The notes beneath the pieces were generated by a model. That model saw only the letters and a program-made list of their open reading frames with translations. It had not been told where the DNA came from and made no database searches. Shown in pieces: positions 31,381 through 41,999 of a DNA stretch of 64,000 nt. The translations under genes and the position numbers were made by a program. Positions within the stretch are counted from its first letter, which is position 1, and each line of letters begins with the position of its first letter. The stretch comes from Sweltsa coloradensis (lineage: Eukaryota > Arthropoda > Insecta > Plecoptera > Chloroperlidae), in assembly GCA_024449915.1 (NCBI GenBank), contig JAMZAV010000109.1:372001-436000 (forward strand). The letters run 5' to 3'.

Positions 31381-31650
31381 GTCGAGTTGGCTAAAGCGCC
31401 CTTATAGCCGAAATGTGGGAGACGTGGTTTCAATGGTCGGGAAAGATTTTGTTATTTCTAGATTGTATTTTTTAAATTATTTAACATGTTTTGAAATGAA
31501 TATAACCCAGTGTAGTCCATCATCTGTGACAATACTATGGAAAACATAGCCAGTACGAAATACGTGAAAATATTGCAAGGTTTACTCAATCTACGAGCGG
31601 AATTTAGGGGTACCTTGACGTCCAACATTCGATTAACCTTGGACACGGCA
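31381..31650 (+). repeat. Dispersed repeat adjoining the TA-flanked element
   Basis: It begins with a tRNA-like GTCGAGTTGGCTAAAGCGCC and GTGGTTTCAATGGTC, then ACATAGCCAGTACGAAATACG and CAACATTCGATTAACC. A reverse-complement copy, again joined to the same inverted-repeat element, lies at 55085-55360. Confidence 0.65.
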
Positions 31651-31739
31651 TTTCACAGCCAGGTAAATAACAAACAAAAAATATTATTTCAAAATTAAAA
31701 CCATTGTCGTTAAAATAATTCCTATACATTTCAACGTAT

Positions 31740-32962
31740 TTTTCAGTTTTTTATTTCTTGCAGGTTTAAATCGCAACGGATTGTGCTCATTTTGTTAGCA
31801 GTTCTCAGTTGCCTGGTCACGGATGTCTGATTAAAATTTCAGCTCAATCTATTTGGCCGTTCGGCCGTAAGAGCCCGGACGGACAAACATACAAACATTT
31901 ATGGGACAATGCTCACGGCCAAGGCCCGATCGAGTAGAGCGTAACAGAATCCTCATTCGCTTCGCTCACTCGTCTAATAAGGGTCCATTAAAAGACCCAC
32001 AGTTACCCACATCATCGATAAAAACCTGCTCAAACCATCTTCAAAACCCAAATACAAAGAACTTTAATAGGATCCCACTAAAAAACAGCCCATTCACATC
32101 GTCACTACATGATGACATAGTGGAGGACGCGTTATTGGATGAGAATCCCTAAAAATATTTTGAAATCTCATGAAGTAAAAAAAATTAACTGCTGTATTTC
32201 AGATAAGTAAACCATTTACAAACTTAAATGGCTACATCAATAACGAGGAATTGCAGAGGATTCTATGCAAATCTAGAAAAGCTACTGCTGTTCTTACAGA
32301 GCACACAATCCTTGATCTTTTGATCTTATTGAGCGAGCGAAGCGAGCGTCTCCACTTGACTCTTATGGCTCGAATGTCTGTTTTTTTTTTCTGTTACTGC
32401 TTCGATACAGGTCGCACCGTTTCTCTGATCGACCTGAAATTTTGAACACATGTACATACGAACTATGCGGGTTGCTGTATAGTTTTGTGGCAAAATCGTT
32501 CAAAAAGTTAAAAAGTAACATTAAAGTTAATCACAAGTTTTTTTTTAAACTAAACGGCGACAAAATCTGAGGTGGCCAAATCATTTAGAATGTCCGTCCG
32601 ATCACGAATATGTTATTTTTTATTTTGATCCGATAAGTAGTGTAGATGGAAATTACATTATAACAAAGTCCCGTTACCATGGCAACGGAAAGTCGCGCAG
32701 CTTATTTGGCTCATGATAGCGGTCGAACGGAGGCTCGGATCGAGTTGAAATTTTGACCATCCGCAAGTTTCGTTCCCGATTGAATGCCATTAGTTTTGTG
32801 GCAAAATCGTTCAAAAAGTTATAAAGTTACATTAAAGTTAATCTAAAGTTTTTTTTTAAACTAAACGGCGACAAAATCTGAGGTAGCCAAATCATTTAGA
32901 ATGTCCGTCCGGTCACGAATATGTTAATTTTATTTTGATCCGATAAGTAGTGTAGATAGAAA
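31740..32962. repeat. Repeat region with a 311-bp tandem duplication
   Basis: AGTTTTGTGGCAAAATCG occurs at 32481 and 32792, and the following 160 bp are nearly the same (AACGGCGACAAAATCTGAGG, ATGTCCGTCCG). The unit between includes GATCGACCTGAAATTTTG and GATCGAGTTGAAATTTTG as matching segments. Upstream, 31858-31990 has GGACGGACAAACATACAAAC and TTCGCTTCGCTCACTCGTC, motifs shared with the CTAGGAAAACGC elements. No gene. Confidence 0.6.
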
Positions 32963-33741
32963 CTAGGAAAACGCTCAAGTCCCGCCGCGTTGATGGATGA
33001 GCTTTTTTTAAAGTTTTTAGTCTGCGTGGGATATCTTTACTTTTGCGAGTGCTTTGTTGCTTTGTTTTGCTTCCCACGCATTGTAGGTGATTGTTGTCAA
33101 GTTTCTATTGTTACTTGTCAATTTGTTATTATTTACCGTTAAAAACTTATATTAAAAGCTTTATTTCTATGGATTCTGGGTAACTTTGTCAACTTTTTCT
33201 TTCAAAAGGTACTTTATCACCATAACCTTAATGTCCATGTATAATATGAACGTTGTAGTCCCACCCGTTTGGTCAGAATTGGCCCAAATGGCACGAAAAT
33301 ATCGCATACAAATCAAAAAAACTTATATTAAAAGCTTTATTTCTATGAATTCCGGCTAACTTTTTCAACTTTTTCTTTCAAAAGGTACTACATCACCATA
33401 ACCTTAATGTCCATGTATAATATGAACGTTGTAACCCCACCCGTTTGGTCAGAATCGACCCAAACATCACGAAAATATCGCACTAAAAATCGAAAAAAAA
33501 ATCGTAAAAGTACGATATTCATGAGAAATATTTCTTCGATTGTACCCAAAAACAATACACCTCTAAGTTCAGAGATTTCGAAGGTCCCCTCAAATTTTCA
33601 TCAAGATCGGATATGCCGTTTGCCTGGTAGAGAGTTAACAAACAGACAGAAAAACAAACAAACAAAAAAAAACAAAAAAAAAAACACCCGAGCTAAATTT
33701 TTTGGGGGTCAGTGAAATTGAAGTCTTCGCTTCGCTCATCC
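32963..33741. mobile_element. CTAGGAAAACGC element, copy 1 (779 bp)
   Basis: It starts CTAGGAAAACGCTCAAGTCC and ends TTCGCTTCGCTCATCC. The host repeat without the insertion (32650) reads GGAAATTACATT; here AAA precedes and AATTACATT follows, so the target AA is doubled. Inside lies a 176-bp tandem duplication (33141 and 33317) and ACAAACAGACAGAAAAAC. No credible ORF and class uncertain. Confidence 0.6.
33141..33492. repeat. 176-bp tandem duplication
   Basis: AAAAACTTATATTAAAAGC begins at 33141 and again at 33317. CACGAAAATATCGCA ends each unit at a spacing of exactly 176. The units differ at a small number of positions. Confidence 0.85.
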
Positions 33742-34132
33742 AATTACATTTTAACAAAAGTAACGTTACCATGGCAACGAAAAGTCGCACAAGAATTCTG
33801 GTCACTATATGTACTGCCACCTAGAAGTAATCAAGAGTTAAAATAGTTTTCCCAAAGAAATGATGTCAAGGTCCTCTAGATGGCGGTGGATTTTATCCAT
33901 TCTCTCCTATTTTACAAATTTTCAGCTAAATCGGTCAAGACCGAAAAGACTTATTGGTATGTAACATTATGGGAATGTCGTACTCGGGTCGTGTTGCACG
34001 TACCGGTGCTCGCTCAACAACGCGTCCAACTGAGCGTTTTCCTAGTTATTACAAGACACGTTATTCAAACCAACTGATAACTGTAAGCTTAAGGGTTATA
34101 CAATCTACCGAAAGAACTATACGGGAGGTGAG

Positions 34133-35561
34133 TGCACAGCAGAGTCGATAAAGAAGTTTCCCCTTTGGGGAGGTCCCCTACTATGAGAAATACGGGAGAT
34201 GGAAACACATGTTAAATAGCGGAACCGCAAAAAATTTAGAAGTTCGGAGATTAATTCATAGAAAGCGCCAACATCTTAGTGTCGCGATCTATGAATGACC
34301 TCCAACTATCAGTACACTAGCGAACCATCTATGTTGGACTATCTAGTTTCGTGGCCCGTGGGGATTACCGTTTTATTCAGGGTCATTAATTGAAGAAATT
34401 TAAGTGTAAGTAGTTCTCACAAAACTTTTATTATTTCTTTCAAGACTTGACTTTGGAGACTATTGGGACTTAAATGTTCATCAATATCGAAGCAAAATCC
34501 CACTAGTACTGTCTAGGCAAGGCTGTTTGACCAGTTCTTACAGAACAGGTTGTTCTATCGACTACGGTATTTACATGCCCTACATTTTCAGTTTGGCAAG
34601 ACGGGTTAAAACTTCATGAGTACAAAATTTGGAATTTTCGGCCGTGAAAAAAACGAGAGCAACACAATACAAGACGACACACTGAGCTTTTCCTGTAACA
34701 AAGCTATCACTGCTTCCAGCAGCTCGCGGTAAACATCACTTACCATGTAAGTCTTAAGGGTGTGTACAATCTCCCGTGAAATAATCTTCGAACTAGGTGG
34801 TGTAAACAGGTAAGCTCGATGGTTTCCCTTTGCTGTACCCCCCGGCCTTACTCCCAAGTCAAAAGGAATCTAACGCTCTGCGCGCTGAGGGCGGCTTAAA
34901 TGTGAAACTAATAAAAGCACTGCACGCTAAATACGGTCAGTAGATTATCGATGTGCAGTGACGCTGAAATCAACAAATAACAGACGAAACGTCAAACTTC
35001 AATTTTATTTCAATCATATTAGCCTTGGGCCCTTGTCTTTTAAAACGATTTACTTTTGATTTATAATTGTACTATAAAGTGTTGCGCAGGCGTCACTGAC
35101 ATTTTCGTGCGAAATAATTTGAGATATGTCTTGTTCAAGCCTAACGGACGTAAGTGTAGCCTAGGCCCAAGGCCACAATACAGTTTTCAGACGTAAGTAC
35201 GCCCTTGGCATTCAAATCGAAATCTTGAACAATACATATTGTCGGCCTAGGTCCTAAGCTTAGGTCTACTCTATCAGAAATATCCTCATCAATAAAGATA
35301 GTTTGCTTTACTCCAAAACATTCGCCAACATTCGATCGTATTTAATATTTTGACGTTTCCGCCATTTGTCGTCATCGACTGTTAACTACTAGTAGACAAG
35401 TGACGTAGTTTTATTGAAGTAGTTCCATCAATCGTCACACAGATGTCGCGCGGAACGTTAGATTCCAAACGCCAAAAACCGACTTTTTATTTAACCCAGG
35501 GCGGTATAGGGAGTTGGAGGACCTCCCCAACGGGGAAACTTCTTTATCGACTCTGGTGCAC
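34133..35561. mobile_element. Possible DNA element with 45-bp inverted ends
   Basis: The arm at 34133-34177 (TGCACAGCAGAGTCGATAAA, GAAGTTTCCCC, GGGGAGGTCC) is repeated as its reverse complement at 35519-35561 with about three differences. The 1.34-kb interior has no coding frame I recognise. The ends might extend further outward. The target duplication is not determined. Confidence 0.5.
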
Positions 35562-35751
35562 AGGGAGGTGTTTCCAGTCTGGTGCACGACTCTTGTGTAT
35601 GCCACCCCAATAACATTGACAACTATCGCCTTCAGGCCGTCGCCGTAACAGCTTACTTTCCAAACTCAGCCACATTATGCTATATTTACATTCCACCACC
35701 ATCAATCATTAGCAGGCGCGACCTGGAGAAATTGTCGAATGATAAATCCAT

Positions 35752-35845
35752 GACCCACCATAAACTCATTTCATTTACTTTCAATATCACAGCGGCGCAA
35801 TATGACCTAACCAGGAGAAGCGCCCTAGTTTCTCACGTCGTCGTC
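35752..35845 (+). mobile_element. I-like LINE tail, short copy
   Basis: It has ACCCACCATAAACTCATTTC, AATATCACAGCGGCGCAATA, a drifted core (ACCAGGAGAAGCGCC) and CTCACGTCGTCGTC. Confidence 0.75.
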
Positions 35846-36203
35846 ACAAATTCTTCAGTTCTTATTTCTTATTGAAATATGTACTCATGAGAAATGAAAG
35901 AGGTAGAGGTGGAAGAAAGAAATGAGTAAATAAAATACTGAAACTTTGCTTAACGTAATTTTCGTGGTAGACTTATGAAAGTTATACCCAGCAAATGGAT
36001 AAGGATCTATTGTGTTGCATTTGCATATTTCAACAATATTTAATTAGATATACATAATTAAACACATCATCTTATATTTTTTACTACTAACATGAAACAC
36101 AAGTATAAAAATTAGCTTATAGACACGTAAGGTCATTTACTATGTGTTGTTTATTATTATTTCCACGATGTCTTGTCTACATCTTGTGTCTGATTGGTTG
36201 CAG

Positions 36204-36331
36204 TTAAAGAACGCAGCAGCTAACGTTCTCCGGGAAACATGGCTCATCTACAAGCACACGCGTCTTGTTAAACGCGTTAACCCAGGACGAGTTCGCACAC
36301 ACCAACGCAAGTTCCTTCTCGCCATATATGC
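36204..36331 (+). CDS. SK channel exon: calmodulin-binding domain core
   Basis: The acceptor is TTGGTTGCAG|TT and the donor TGC|GTGAGT; 42 codons plus two bases. It reads [20 protein letters not shown], then [20 protein letters not shown]. These are the two helices of the SK calmodulin-binding domain, with the basic cluster ([15 protein letters not shown]) that faces calmodulin. The sequence is nearly invariant in this family, and this exon alone would identify it. It is separated from the previous exon by 14.3 kb. Confidence 0.97.
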
Positions 36332-36696
36332 GTGAGTATTAATATATTTATTTATTTATTTTTTTATTATAAAATAAATTGCAACATAGCATACACTCAC
36401 TCCAAAAAATCAAATAATGGGGCATTAGTTGCTTAAACTCAATTCCAAATTATAGACTAAAAACAAAATAGGTTAGCAACAATTAAGGAACGAAAAAAAA
36501 ATCGACTTATGTATTACAAAAAAAACTAGACCCCTTTAATATTTACTGCGTAAAAATGATCATTGAAACAGTCATAAAACTGAAATATGTATTTGAGATT
36601 AGGAATGTATTGAATTTGTTTTTAAGAGTTATCTCACTGAACTGAACCCTCACGATAATTAGTGATTTGATACACGAATATTAAACACTCACTGTA

Positions 36697-36959
36697 AATT
36701 TAATTCAAAGTAATTTATTTAACAATATTTCATTCACAGCATACACATTTCCTTTATTTATTTTTTATTTATTTATATTCAAATAAATATTTTTTTTCTT
36801 TTGCTATTACCATCATCAACATCATTCTCTTTTCTAATATACACTTGGAAAACAATCTAATCATCAAACACACCATTTACTCATTTCATTAACGTTCAAT
36901 ATCACAGACGGCACAATATGACTTAACCGGCTGAAGTGCCCTAGTTTCTCACGTTGTCG
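36697..36959 (+). mobile_element. I-like LINE 3' end
   Basis: It lies in the intron after the exon at 36204. It has AATTCAAAGTAATTTATTTAAC, the ATCATCAACATCA block and the tail with changes (GACGGCACAATATGACTTAACC), ending CTCACGTTGTCG. Confidence 0.8.
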
Positions 36960-37339
36960 ATTAGAACGCGGCAAGCATTCAGGTTTTTAACTTTGCATAG
37001 ATAAGTTAAAATATTTATTTATTTAATATTTTTCTCTGTAATTAATACACACATGGCAAAAAATTACAGAATGGTTTCACTTCTCGCTTATTGGGCGTTC
37101 TGGTTACACATTGATTCAGCTAACCGTGCAAGTAAAGTTCACAGAGCCAGTGAACTTCAAACACTAAGTAAGAGTAACTGTCTACTTTACAAATTAAGAC
37201 TGCAAACAAATTCTTTATATCTCTTCCTTCTTTCGATATTAGCTCTAACAAGGTATGTGGTCCTACTTGGAGTTAAGTAATAAACCTGGTTCCGAAAAAA
37301 AAACGAGTAAAGAATTTCCTTTATCTGAATTTTCATTGT

Positions 37340-37480
37340 ATGGCGTTTTGCATAATATTATAAAAATTGTCTGGACCGGCACCTCCACCAAAATGTTTGT
37401 AAATCCTGGACCGGCCCAACCAACCGCCATCCCCCTTTAACTAATTGTTTCGTAACCTGAAAATCGGGTACCCGCACACT
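37340..37480. repeat. Dispersed repeat with GGACCGGCACCTCCACC motif
   Basis: It has TGTCTGGACCGGCACCTCC and a second GGACCGGCCCAACCAACC, then GAAAATCGGGTACCCGCACAC. It shares parts with 1119-1204 and 4221-4455. Confidence 0.5.
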
Positions 37481-37619
37481 ACCAGTATTTAAATATTAAT
37501 TTGTCAGTGAGGCCATAGATGTTTTTTATGTTAAATGGCGCTTATACCCAACGGTTTTTCTACACCGTGACCCCAGTTGTTTAATGTAGAGATGAGTACT
37601 AACTATAAAAAAAAACAAT

Positions 37620-37707
37620 TGTATTAAGAGTCTACCCACTCAGTTATATATAACTGATTTTCAGTGTTGGACAGTAAACCAAAGCGACCAAGCCAACCCT
37701 GTGTGTA
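37620..37707 (-). repeat. Short dispersed repeat (GCGTCGGGG family), reversed
   Basis: It reads AAGAGTCTACCCACTCAG at the left and AAAGCGACCAAGCCAACCCTG at the right on the plus strand, the reverse complement of the repeats at 3374 and 10735. Confidence 0.65.
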
Positions 37708-37903
37708 ACTGCCATCTTAAGCTGTTTTCTAATACGTTCGTATACTATTGAAATTAGTTGAGTTTTCAAAATGTTATATTTCTTGATCTAATCTTTGACA
37801 CAAGTTTTTAATTTAACACGCAGTTAGTGAAGATAAAATGCCAAATCATTCTTATCAAATTTTTGATATTTCATGTTTTGTGATCCGTTTGTTTATGTTT
37901 CAG

Positions 37904-37973
37904 CTTGAGGAAGGTGAAAATGGACCAACGAAAGCTCATGGACAACGCAAGCACCGTTACAGACATGGCTAAG
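37904..37973 (+). CDS. SK channel exon: end of calmodulin-binding domain
   Basis: The acceptor is TATGTTTCAG|C and the donor AAG|GTATTC; 70 bp. It completes the alanine of IYA and reads LRKVKMDQRKLMDNASTVTD then MAK, matching the SK helix that leads from the calmodulin-binding domain into the C-terminal coiled coil. Confidence 0.95.
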
Positions 37974-38036
37974 GTATTCATACTATTTGTAATTAAGTAT
38001 TCCACTTTTCTTTAATATTATTGAAGATTCTTAGTC

Positions 38037-38422
38037 TCCCCGTCTGGGCCCGGGGTAGAATTGGCCCAGAGCATGGCTCTGCTAATCGTAAAAGGCGATT
38101 CAAGAGAAAAAGTCCACCTCGCAAACATCAGCTAGTATGAAGGGTAGTATTTTACTCCCTGAAAATAGAGGCGAGCTCTGGCAATCGTCGTCGGGGACCT
38201 TGCCCCCTTCCCTTGACGACCTCTCGATGACGATGACGACAATGACACCACGAACGATCACGAAGACAATGACGACCGCGACGTGAGAACTCCCTTTCCT
38301 CCCCTTCCCGTGGCTGGTTCTGACCAGCATGGGCCCTTCCTCCCCCCCCCCCCCCCTCCCTAGGTTAGAGTGGTGCATTATGACCTAACGGTTGACGCGT
38401 CCTTAATCCAAATAAACCAAAA
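38037..38422 (+). mobile_element. SINE-like element, full length, in SK intron
   Basis: It runs from CCCGTCTGGGCCCGG at the left to CCTTAATCCAAATAAACC at the right with all internal blocks and a 17-base C run. It starts 64 bp after the donor of the exon at 37904. Confidence 0.9.
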
Positions 38423-38587
38423 CCTAAGAAAACAGTCATTGAACTACCTGTTATTATCGTGACACCTTGTACGCGAAATTAAAATGTAAAGGACTACACT
38501 TCAGAATTCAACCTATTAATAATCCACTCAGTAAATAGAGTATTCCAAGTGCTTCAATAATCAACTCCCAACTCAATATTCATCTCG

Positions 38588-38941
38588 GACCAAATATGAA
38601 GCCTTGCGCACGCAATTTGATCTCTCCCAATCATATGAAGAACTTATACCATGAGATAACGGCGACAAACTTTCTCAATTCCTCATTCACAGTAATTTAT
38701 TTAAATAAATTTAATTCACATCAAACATATTTCATTTATTTATTTATTTTTATTCAAATGAAAACCTTTTTTTTTTTTTTCAATTTTCCTTTTATCCCCA
38801 TCATTTTCTTTCCTGTTATTAACTTAGAAAACAATATTAACATCAAACACACCATAAACTCATTTCATTACCTTTCATTATCTCAGGCGGCGCAATATGA
38901 CCTAACCGGTTGAAGCGCCCTAGTTTCTCACGTCGTCGTCG
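38588..38941 (+). mobile_element. I-like LINE 3' end
   Basis: It begins in ORF2 C-terminal coding (AAATATGAAGCCTTGCGCACG), includes the 3' UTR with a long T run, and ends with the intact tail and CACGTCGTCGTCG. Confidence 0.85.
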
Positions 38942-38982
38942 CTTGCTACATGCCATGACGTGTATTGAATTGGCAAATAACC

Positions 38983-39350
38983 CCCGTCTGGGCCCGGGGT
39001 AGAATTGGCCCAGAGCATAGCTCTGCTAATCGTAAAAGGCGATTCAGGAGAAAAAGTCCACCTCGCAAACATCAGCTAGTATGAAGGGTAGTATTTTACT
39101 CCCCGAAAATAGAGGCGAGCTCTAGCAATCGTCGTCGGGGACCTTGCCCCTTCCCTTGACGACCCCTCGACGACGATGACGACAATGACACCATGAACGA
39201 TGACGAAGACAATGACGACCCCGACGTGAGAACCCCCTTTCCTCCCCTTACCCGTGGCTGGTTCTGACCAGCATTCCCCCCCCCCCCCCCTAGGTTAGAG
39301 TGGTGCATTCTGACCTAACGATTGATGCGTTCTTAATCCAAACAAACCAA
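38983..39350 (+). mobile_element. SINE-like element, full length
   Basis: It lies 40 bp after the LINE end. All blocks are present. A pure C run of about 14 lies before CTAGGTTAGAGTGG. The tail core is altered (AACGATTGATGCG). Confidence 0.9.
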
Positions 39351-39542
39351 TTTTTTTTTAAATCTCATGAAAATCGCAATTTTACGATTTTTTTCGTTTT
39401 TAAAAAATGTCCGACTTAGTAATGATTTTTTCACAGAACAACAGAAAATCTGCATTACACCTGGCAGTTCAATGCATCAATTACGCTCATCCAACAACAG
39501 GTCTGAAAAAGCGTTTGCAAAGCATCCTATAGTTTAAAACAA

Positions 39543-39645
39543 AAATTGTTCTGAATCGGCCTTGTTGATTCTGGCGTTGATCGGCGGGTGTTCGTACTGT
39601 CAATACCACTGATTGTTGTTATATTTCGATCTTTGGTTGGATTTA
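39543..39645 (+). repeat. Short dispersed repeat, left part only
   Basis: TTGTTCTGAATCGGCCTTG through GATCTTTGGTTGG matches 10612-10720 without the GCGTCGGGG part. Confidence 0.6.
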
Positions 39646-39779
39646 CGGATTTATTAATTAATTGATTTTATTTATAAATCTCTATAATACTCACATTAAA
39701 TGCATTCACAGATCTTGATGAAGAAGGTGAATGAGAGTTCTGGGGGCGAGGGCGCCGTTTGTAACATTATTTTCAACGT

Positions 39780-39945
39780 TTTACATCAGTTGGAGTAGAT
39801 AGGGTCACACCGGACCATATCGGTCATACAGCATAGGACTCAACACCGATCCTTGTGGGACTCCCTCATAGATCCATAGTGTTGAAGAGACAGCTCTTTG
39901 CCGGGATACTTGGAACGTTAGGTCACTTATGAATTATTTTGTTTT
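39780..39945 (-). mobile_element. Reverse transcriptase fragment (Jockey-like)
   Basis: On the minus strand the segment around 39845-39880 reads GVPQGSVLSPMLYD, reverse-transcriptase motif B of non-LTR elements, preceded by RAVSSTLWIYE. Only about 50 codons remain, and the downstream frame is lost. It is a separate family from the I-like copies, which read GSVLSVSLFA here. Confidence 0.65.
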
Positions 39946-40055
39946 TATACGTTGGTAAAAAAATGTTTTCTACGGCGTAAATTTGATACATTATCATTTA
40001 GTCCTGGAACTAAATATGTTTGAACTTATTTTATAATGTCGATGTATTGTTTCAG

Positions 40056-40421
40056 ACCCAGAACTCGGTGTACGAAATAGTGTCCGACATGAGCACTCGT
40101 CAGGACGGCATCGAAGAACGTTTGACCAGCTTCGAAGATAAACTGGTCTCAGTCCAAGAACAGATCGAGCTGTTGCCCGAGATCATCTCGCGATGTCTGA
40201 GTCAACACGCCGAGCGCATGGACCAGCGGCGGCACTTCCTGCACCCCGATACAGCGGCGGTGCCCCCCTCCAGCCCCGCGCCCTCCACCCCCGCGCCGCC
40301 CCTCTCGCCGCTGCTGCTGCCGCACTCCCGTAGCGTGCCCAACCCGTGGCCCGCGAGCCCCATCCTCCCCTCCATCAGTAGCCGCACCCCTCATCTCGTC
40401 CCCGACACGTCATCCAGCTGA
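40056..40421 (+). CDS. SK channel last exon: coiled coil and proline-rich C-terminus
   Basis: The acceptor is TTGTTTCAG|ACC; 121 codons and TGA at 40419-40421. It reads TQNSVYEIVSDMSTRQDGI, then heptad-like EERLTSFEDKLVSVQEQIEL (coiled coil that aids tetramer assembly), CLSQHAERMDQRRHFLHPDT, and a Pro/Ser-rich tail (PPSSPAPSTPAPPLSP) ending PDTSSS. The second half is strongly GC-rich against an AT-rich background. Similarity to arthropod SK proteins holds into the HPDTAAV segment; the tail beyond is low-complexity. Confidence 0.96.
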   Translation, partial: TQNSVYEIVSDMSTRQDGIEERLTSFEDKLVSVQEQIELLPEIISRCLSQHAERMDQRRHFLHPDTAAVPPSSPAPSTPAPPLSPLLLPHSRSVPNPWPASPILPSISSRTPHLVPDTSSS

Positions 40422-41320
40422 AGACGGCGAGCGGCCTCCCTCACGTCGTCGGCGACCCAGTGAGACCCTAGAAGACAAACTAGCACTTCAAACTCGATTT
40501 CCAATCTGTACTCTAATCTTTGCTCACTTCTGTATTTGTTGAAGGGCTCGGAAACTGAAGTAAATGGACAACCAGCTGACAAGGTTGAAACCTTATTACA
40601 CCAATTTTTAATAGTTCATATTTTTATAAAGCCTGAGATAAGTAACAAACCGAAAATCAAACTTGTGGCATTTCTACTTTTAAATGCAATTTATTGACGT
40701 CGTGACATCTTAACTTTGATTATGGAATGACACTGAAATTGAGTAAACAAAGGAACATGGTAAATGAGGGAAACATGTGTATATAATGATATTGTTTTGG
40801 TTTTTGTTTTAACAATCTGTATTTTACCCATTTTGGAACGAATTGTTGAATGTAGACTTTTGAAAGGCACACAGTAACATTGTTACTCTCTTCACAAGTT
40901 TTCTAAAAACCACTGTGCTAAGCATACTACTCCTAGTGTTTTCTACCTTCTTCAACGAAAGTTTTATCTCAATCTTAATCTATCGTATTGGGTGCATGTT
41001 GCCACTATTTCGTACATATTGCATAAGAATTTAGAATACAAGATTCTTGATGGACTGGACATGGTCACACGTTACCCTCTACACACAGAGCTGCGTCCTA
41101 CGCCTCTAGCTTGACTATTTCGTTGATTGATAACGTAGCTGCCAATAATTTTGTTGTTGTTCGATGTGGAATGATTGGTGGTTGAAATATTTATTATATA
41201 AGCCAGTTAAGAAATATTTCGAAAACATAACAATACAATTTTTCAATAAAAAAGTTCTGAACTGTTGTGATGAATAGGTGTAACCTAGTATGAAATAAAC
41301 TTTCTGCTAAACTCTTTTTT
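40422..41320 (+). other. SK 3' untranslated region (inferred)
   Basis: No repeat is recognised between the stop and the first AATAAA. The end of the transcript is inferred to lie about 10-30 bp after one of the two polyadenylation signals. Confidence 0.6.
41245..41299 (+). promoter_or_regulatory. Two candidate polyadenylation signals
   Basis: AATAAA at 41245-41250 and again at 41294-41299. These are the first canonical hexamers after the SK stop codon, and TG/T-rich sequence follows the second. Confidence 0.6.
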
Positions 41321-41482
41321 TGTATTCAAATACAATATTTGAATCGTCTTTTAAGCGTTAAAGTTTTTAAAAAAATCATCACAATAATTCCAACAACACT
41401 TATAACATTTCATCCTGAAGTGCTATTTCGAAAACAATGTGTGTTTAGTATTTTGTGTTAGCATTTTTTTTTTATAGTTGAG

Positions 41483-41812
41483 GTACCTTTAACCGTTCAT
41501 CGTGTGCTAGCAGAATGTACCATATATGATGCGATAACGGTGACTAAATTTCTTAATTTATCATTCAAAGTGATTTATTTAATAAAATTTTATTCACATC
41601 ATACACATTTCCTTTGTTTTTTTCCATTCAAATTACTTTTGTTTTGCTATTATTATTATCACCACCATAATTTTATTTTCATATATATTATATACATTTA
41701 GAAAACAATATGATCATCAAACACACCATTAACTCATTTAATTAACTTTCAATATCACAGGCGGCGTAATGTGACCTAACCGGTTGAAGCGCCCTAGTTT
41801 CTCACGTCCTCG
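41483..41812 (+). mobile_element. I-like LINE 3' end, downstream of SK
   Basis: It starts GTACCTTTAACCGTTCATCG (the CCHC region), has a deletion after CATATATGATG, then the 3' UTR and tail GGCGGCGTAATGTGACC ending CTCACGTCCTCG. Confidence 0.8.
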
Positions 41813-41999
41813 TTGATACTGTGACTTTCACTGTTGTTATATAGAATGTGGATAAGTGTAAAATGTTGTTAGTGAAATGGGAAATAAAAACTAACAGTCA
41901 AAACTCTGATAACAATCACAATGGTATTATGGTTTTCGGATTAAATGAAGGTTGATCCCGTGGTACAAGGATCATGGGTTGATCCAATGTTGCAGCCAC

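Larger units (their letters stand above)
21855..36203 (+). other. SK intron (14.3 kb), filled with mobile elements
   Basis: This largest intron splits the calmodulin-binding domain. It holds the nested RTE/LINE/Harbinger block (22258-24299), SINEs, the inverted Penelope-like pair (25212-26271), two long I-like LINE copies and several inverted-repeat elements, listed separately. No exon is recognisable between its ends. Confidence 0.85.

Noticed and set aside
34970..34995. ACAGACGAAACGTC string
   Set aside because: It has the GAAAC GTC end of the Penelope-type motif, but no CTGANGA or TTGANAA core or stem II in front.
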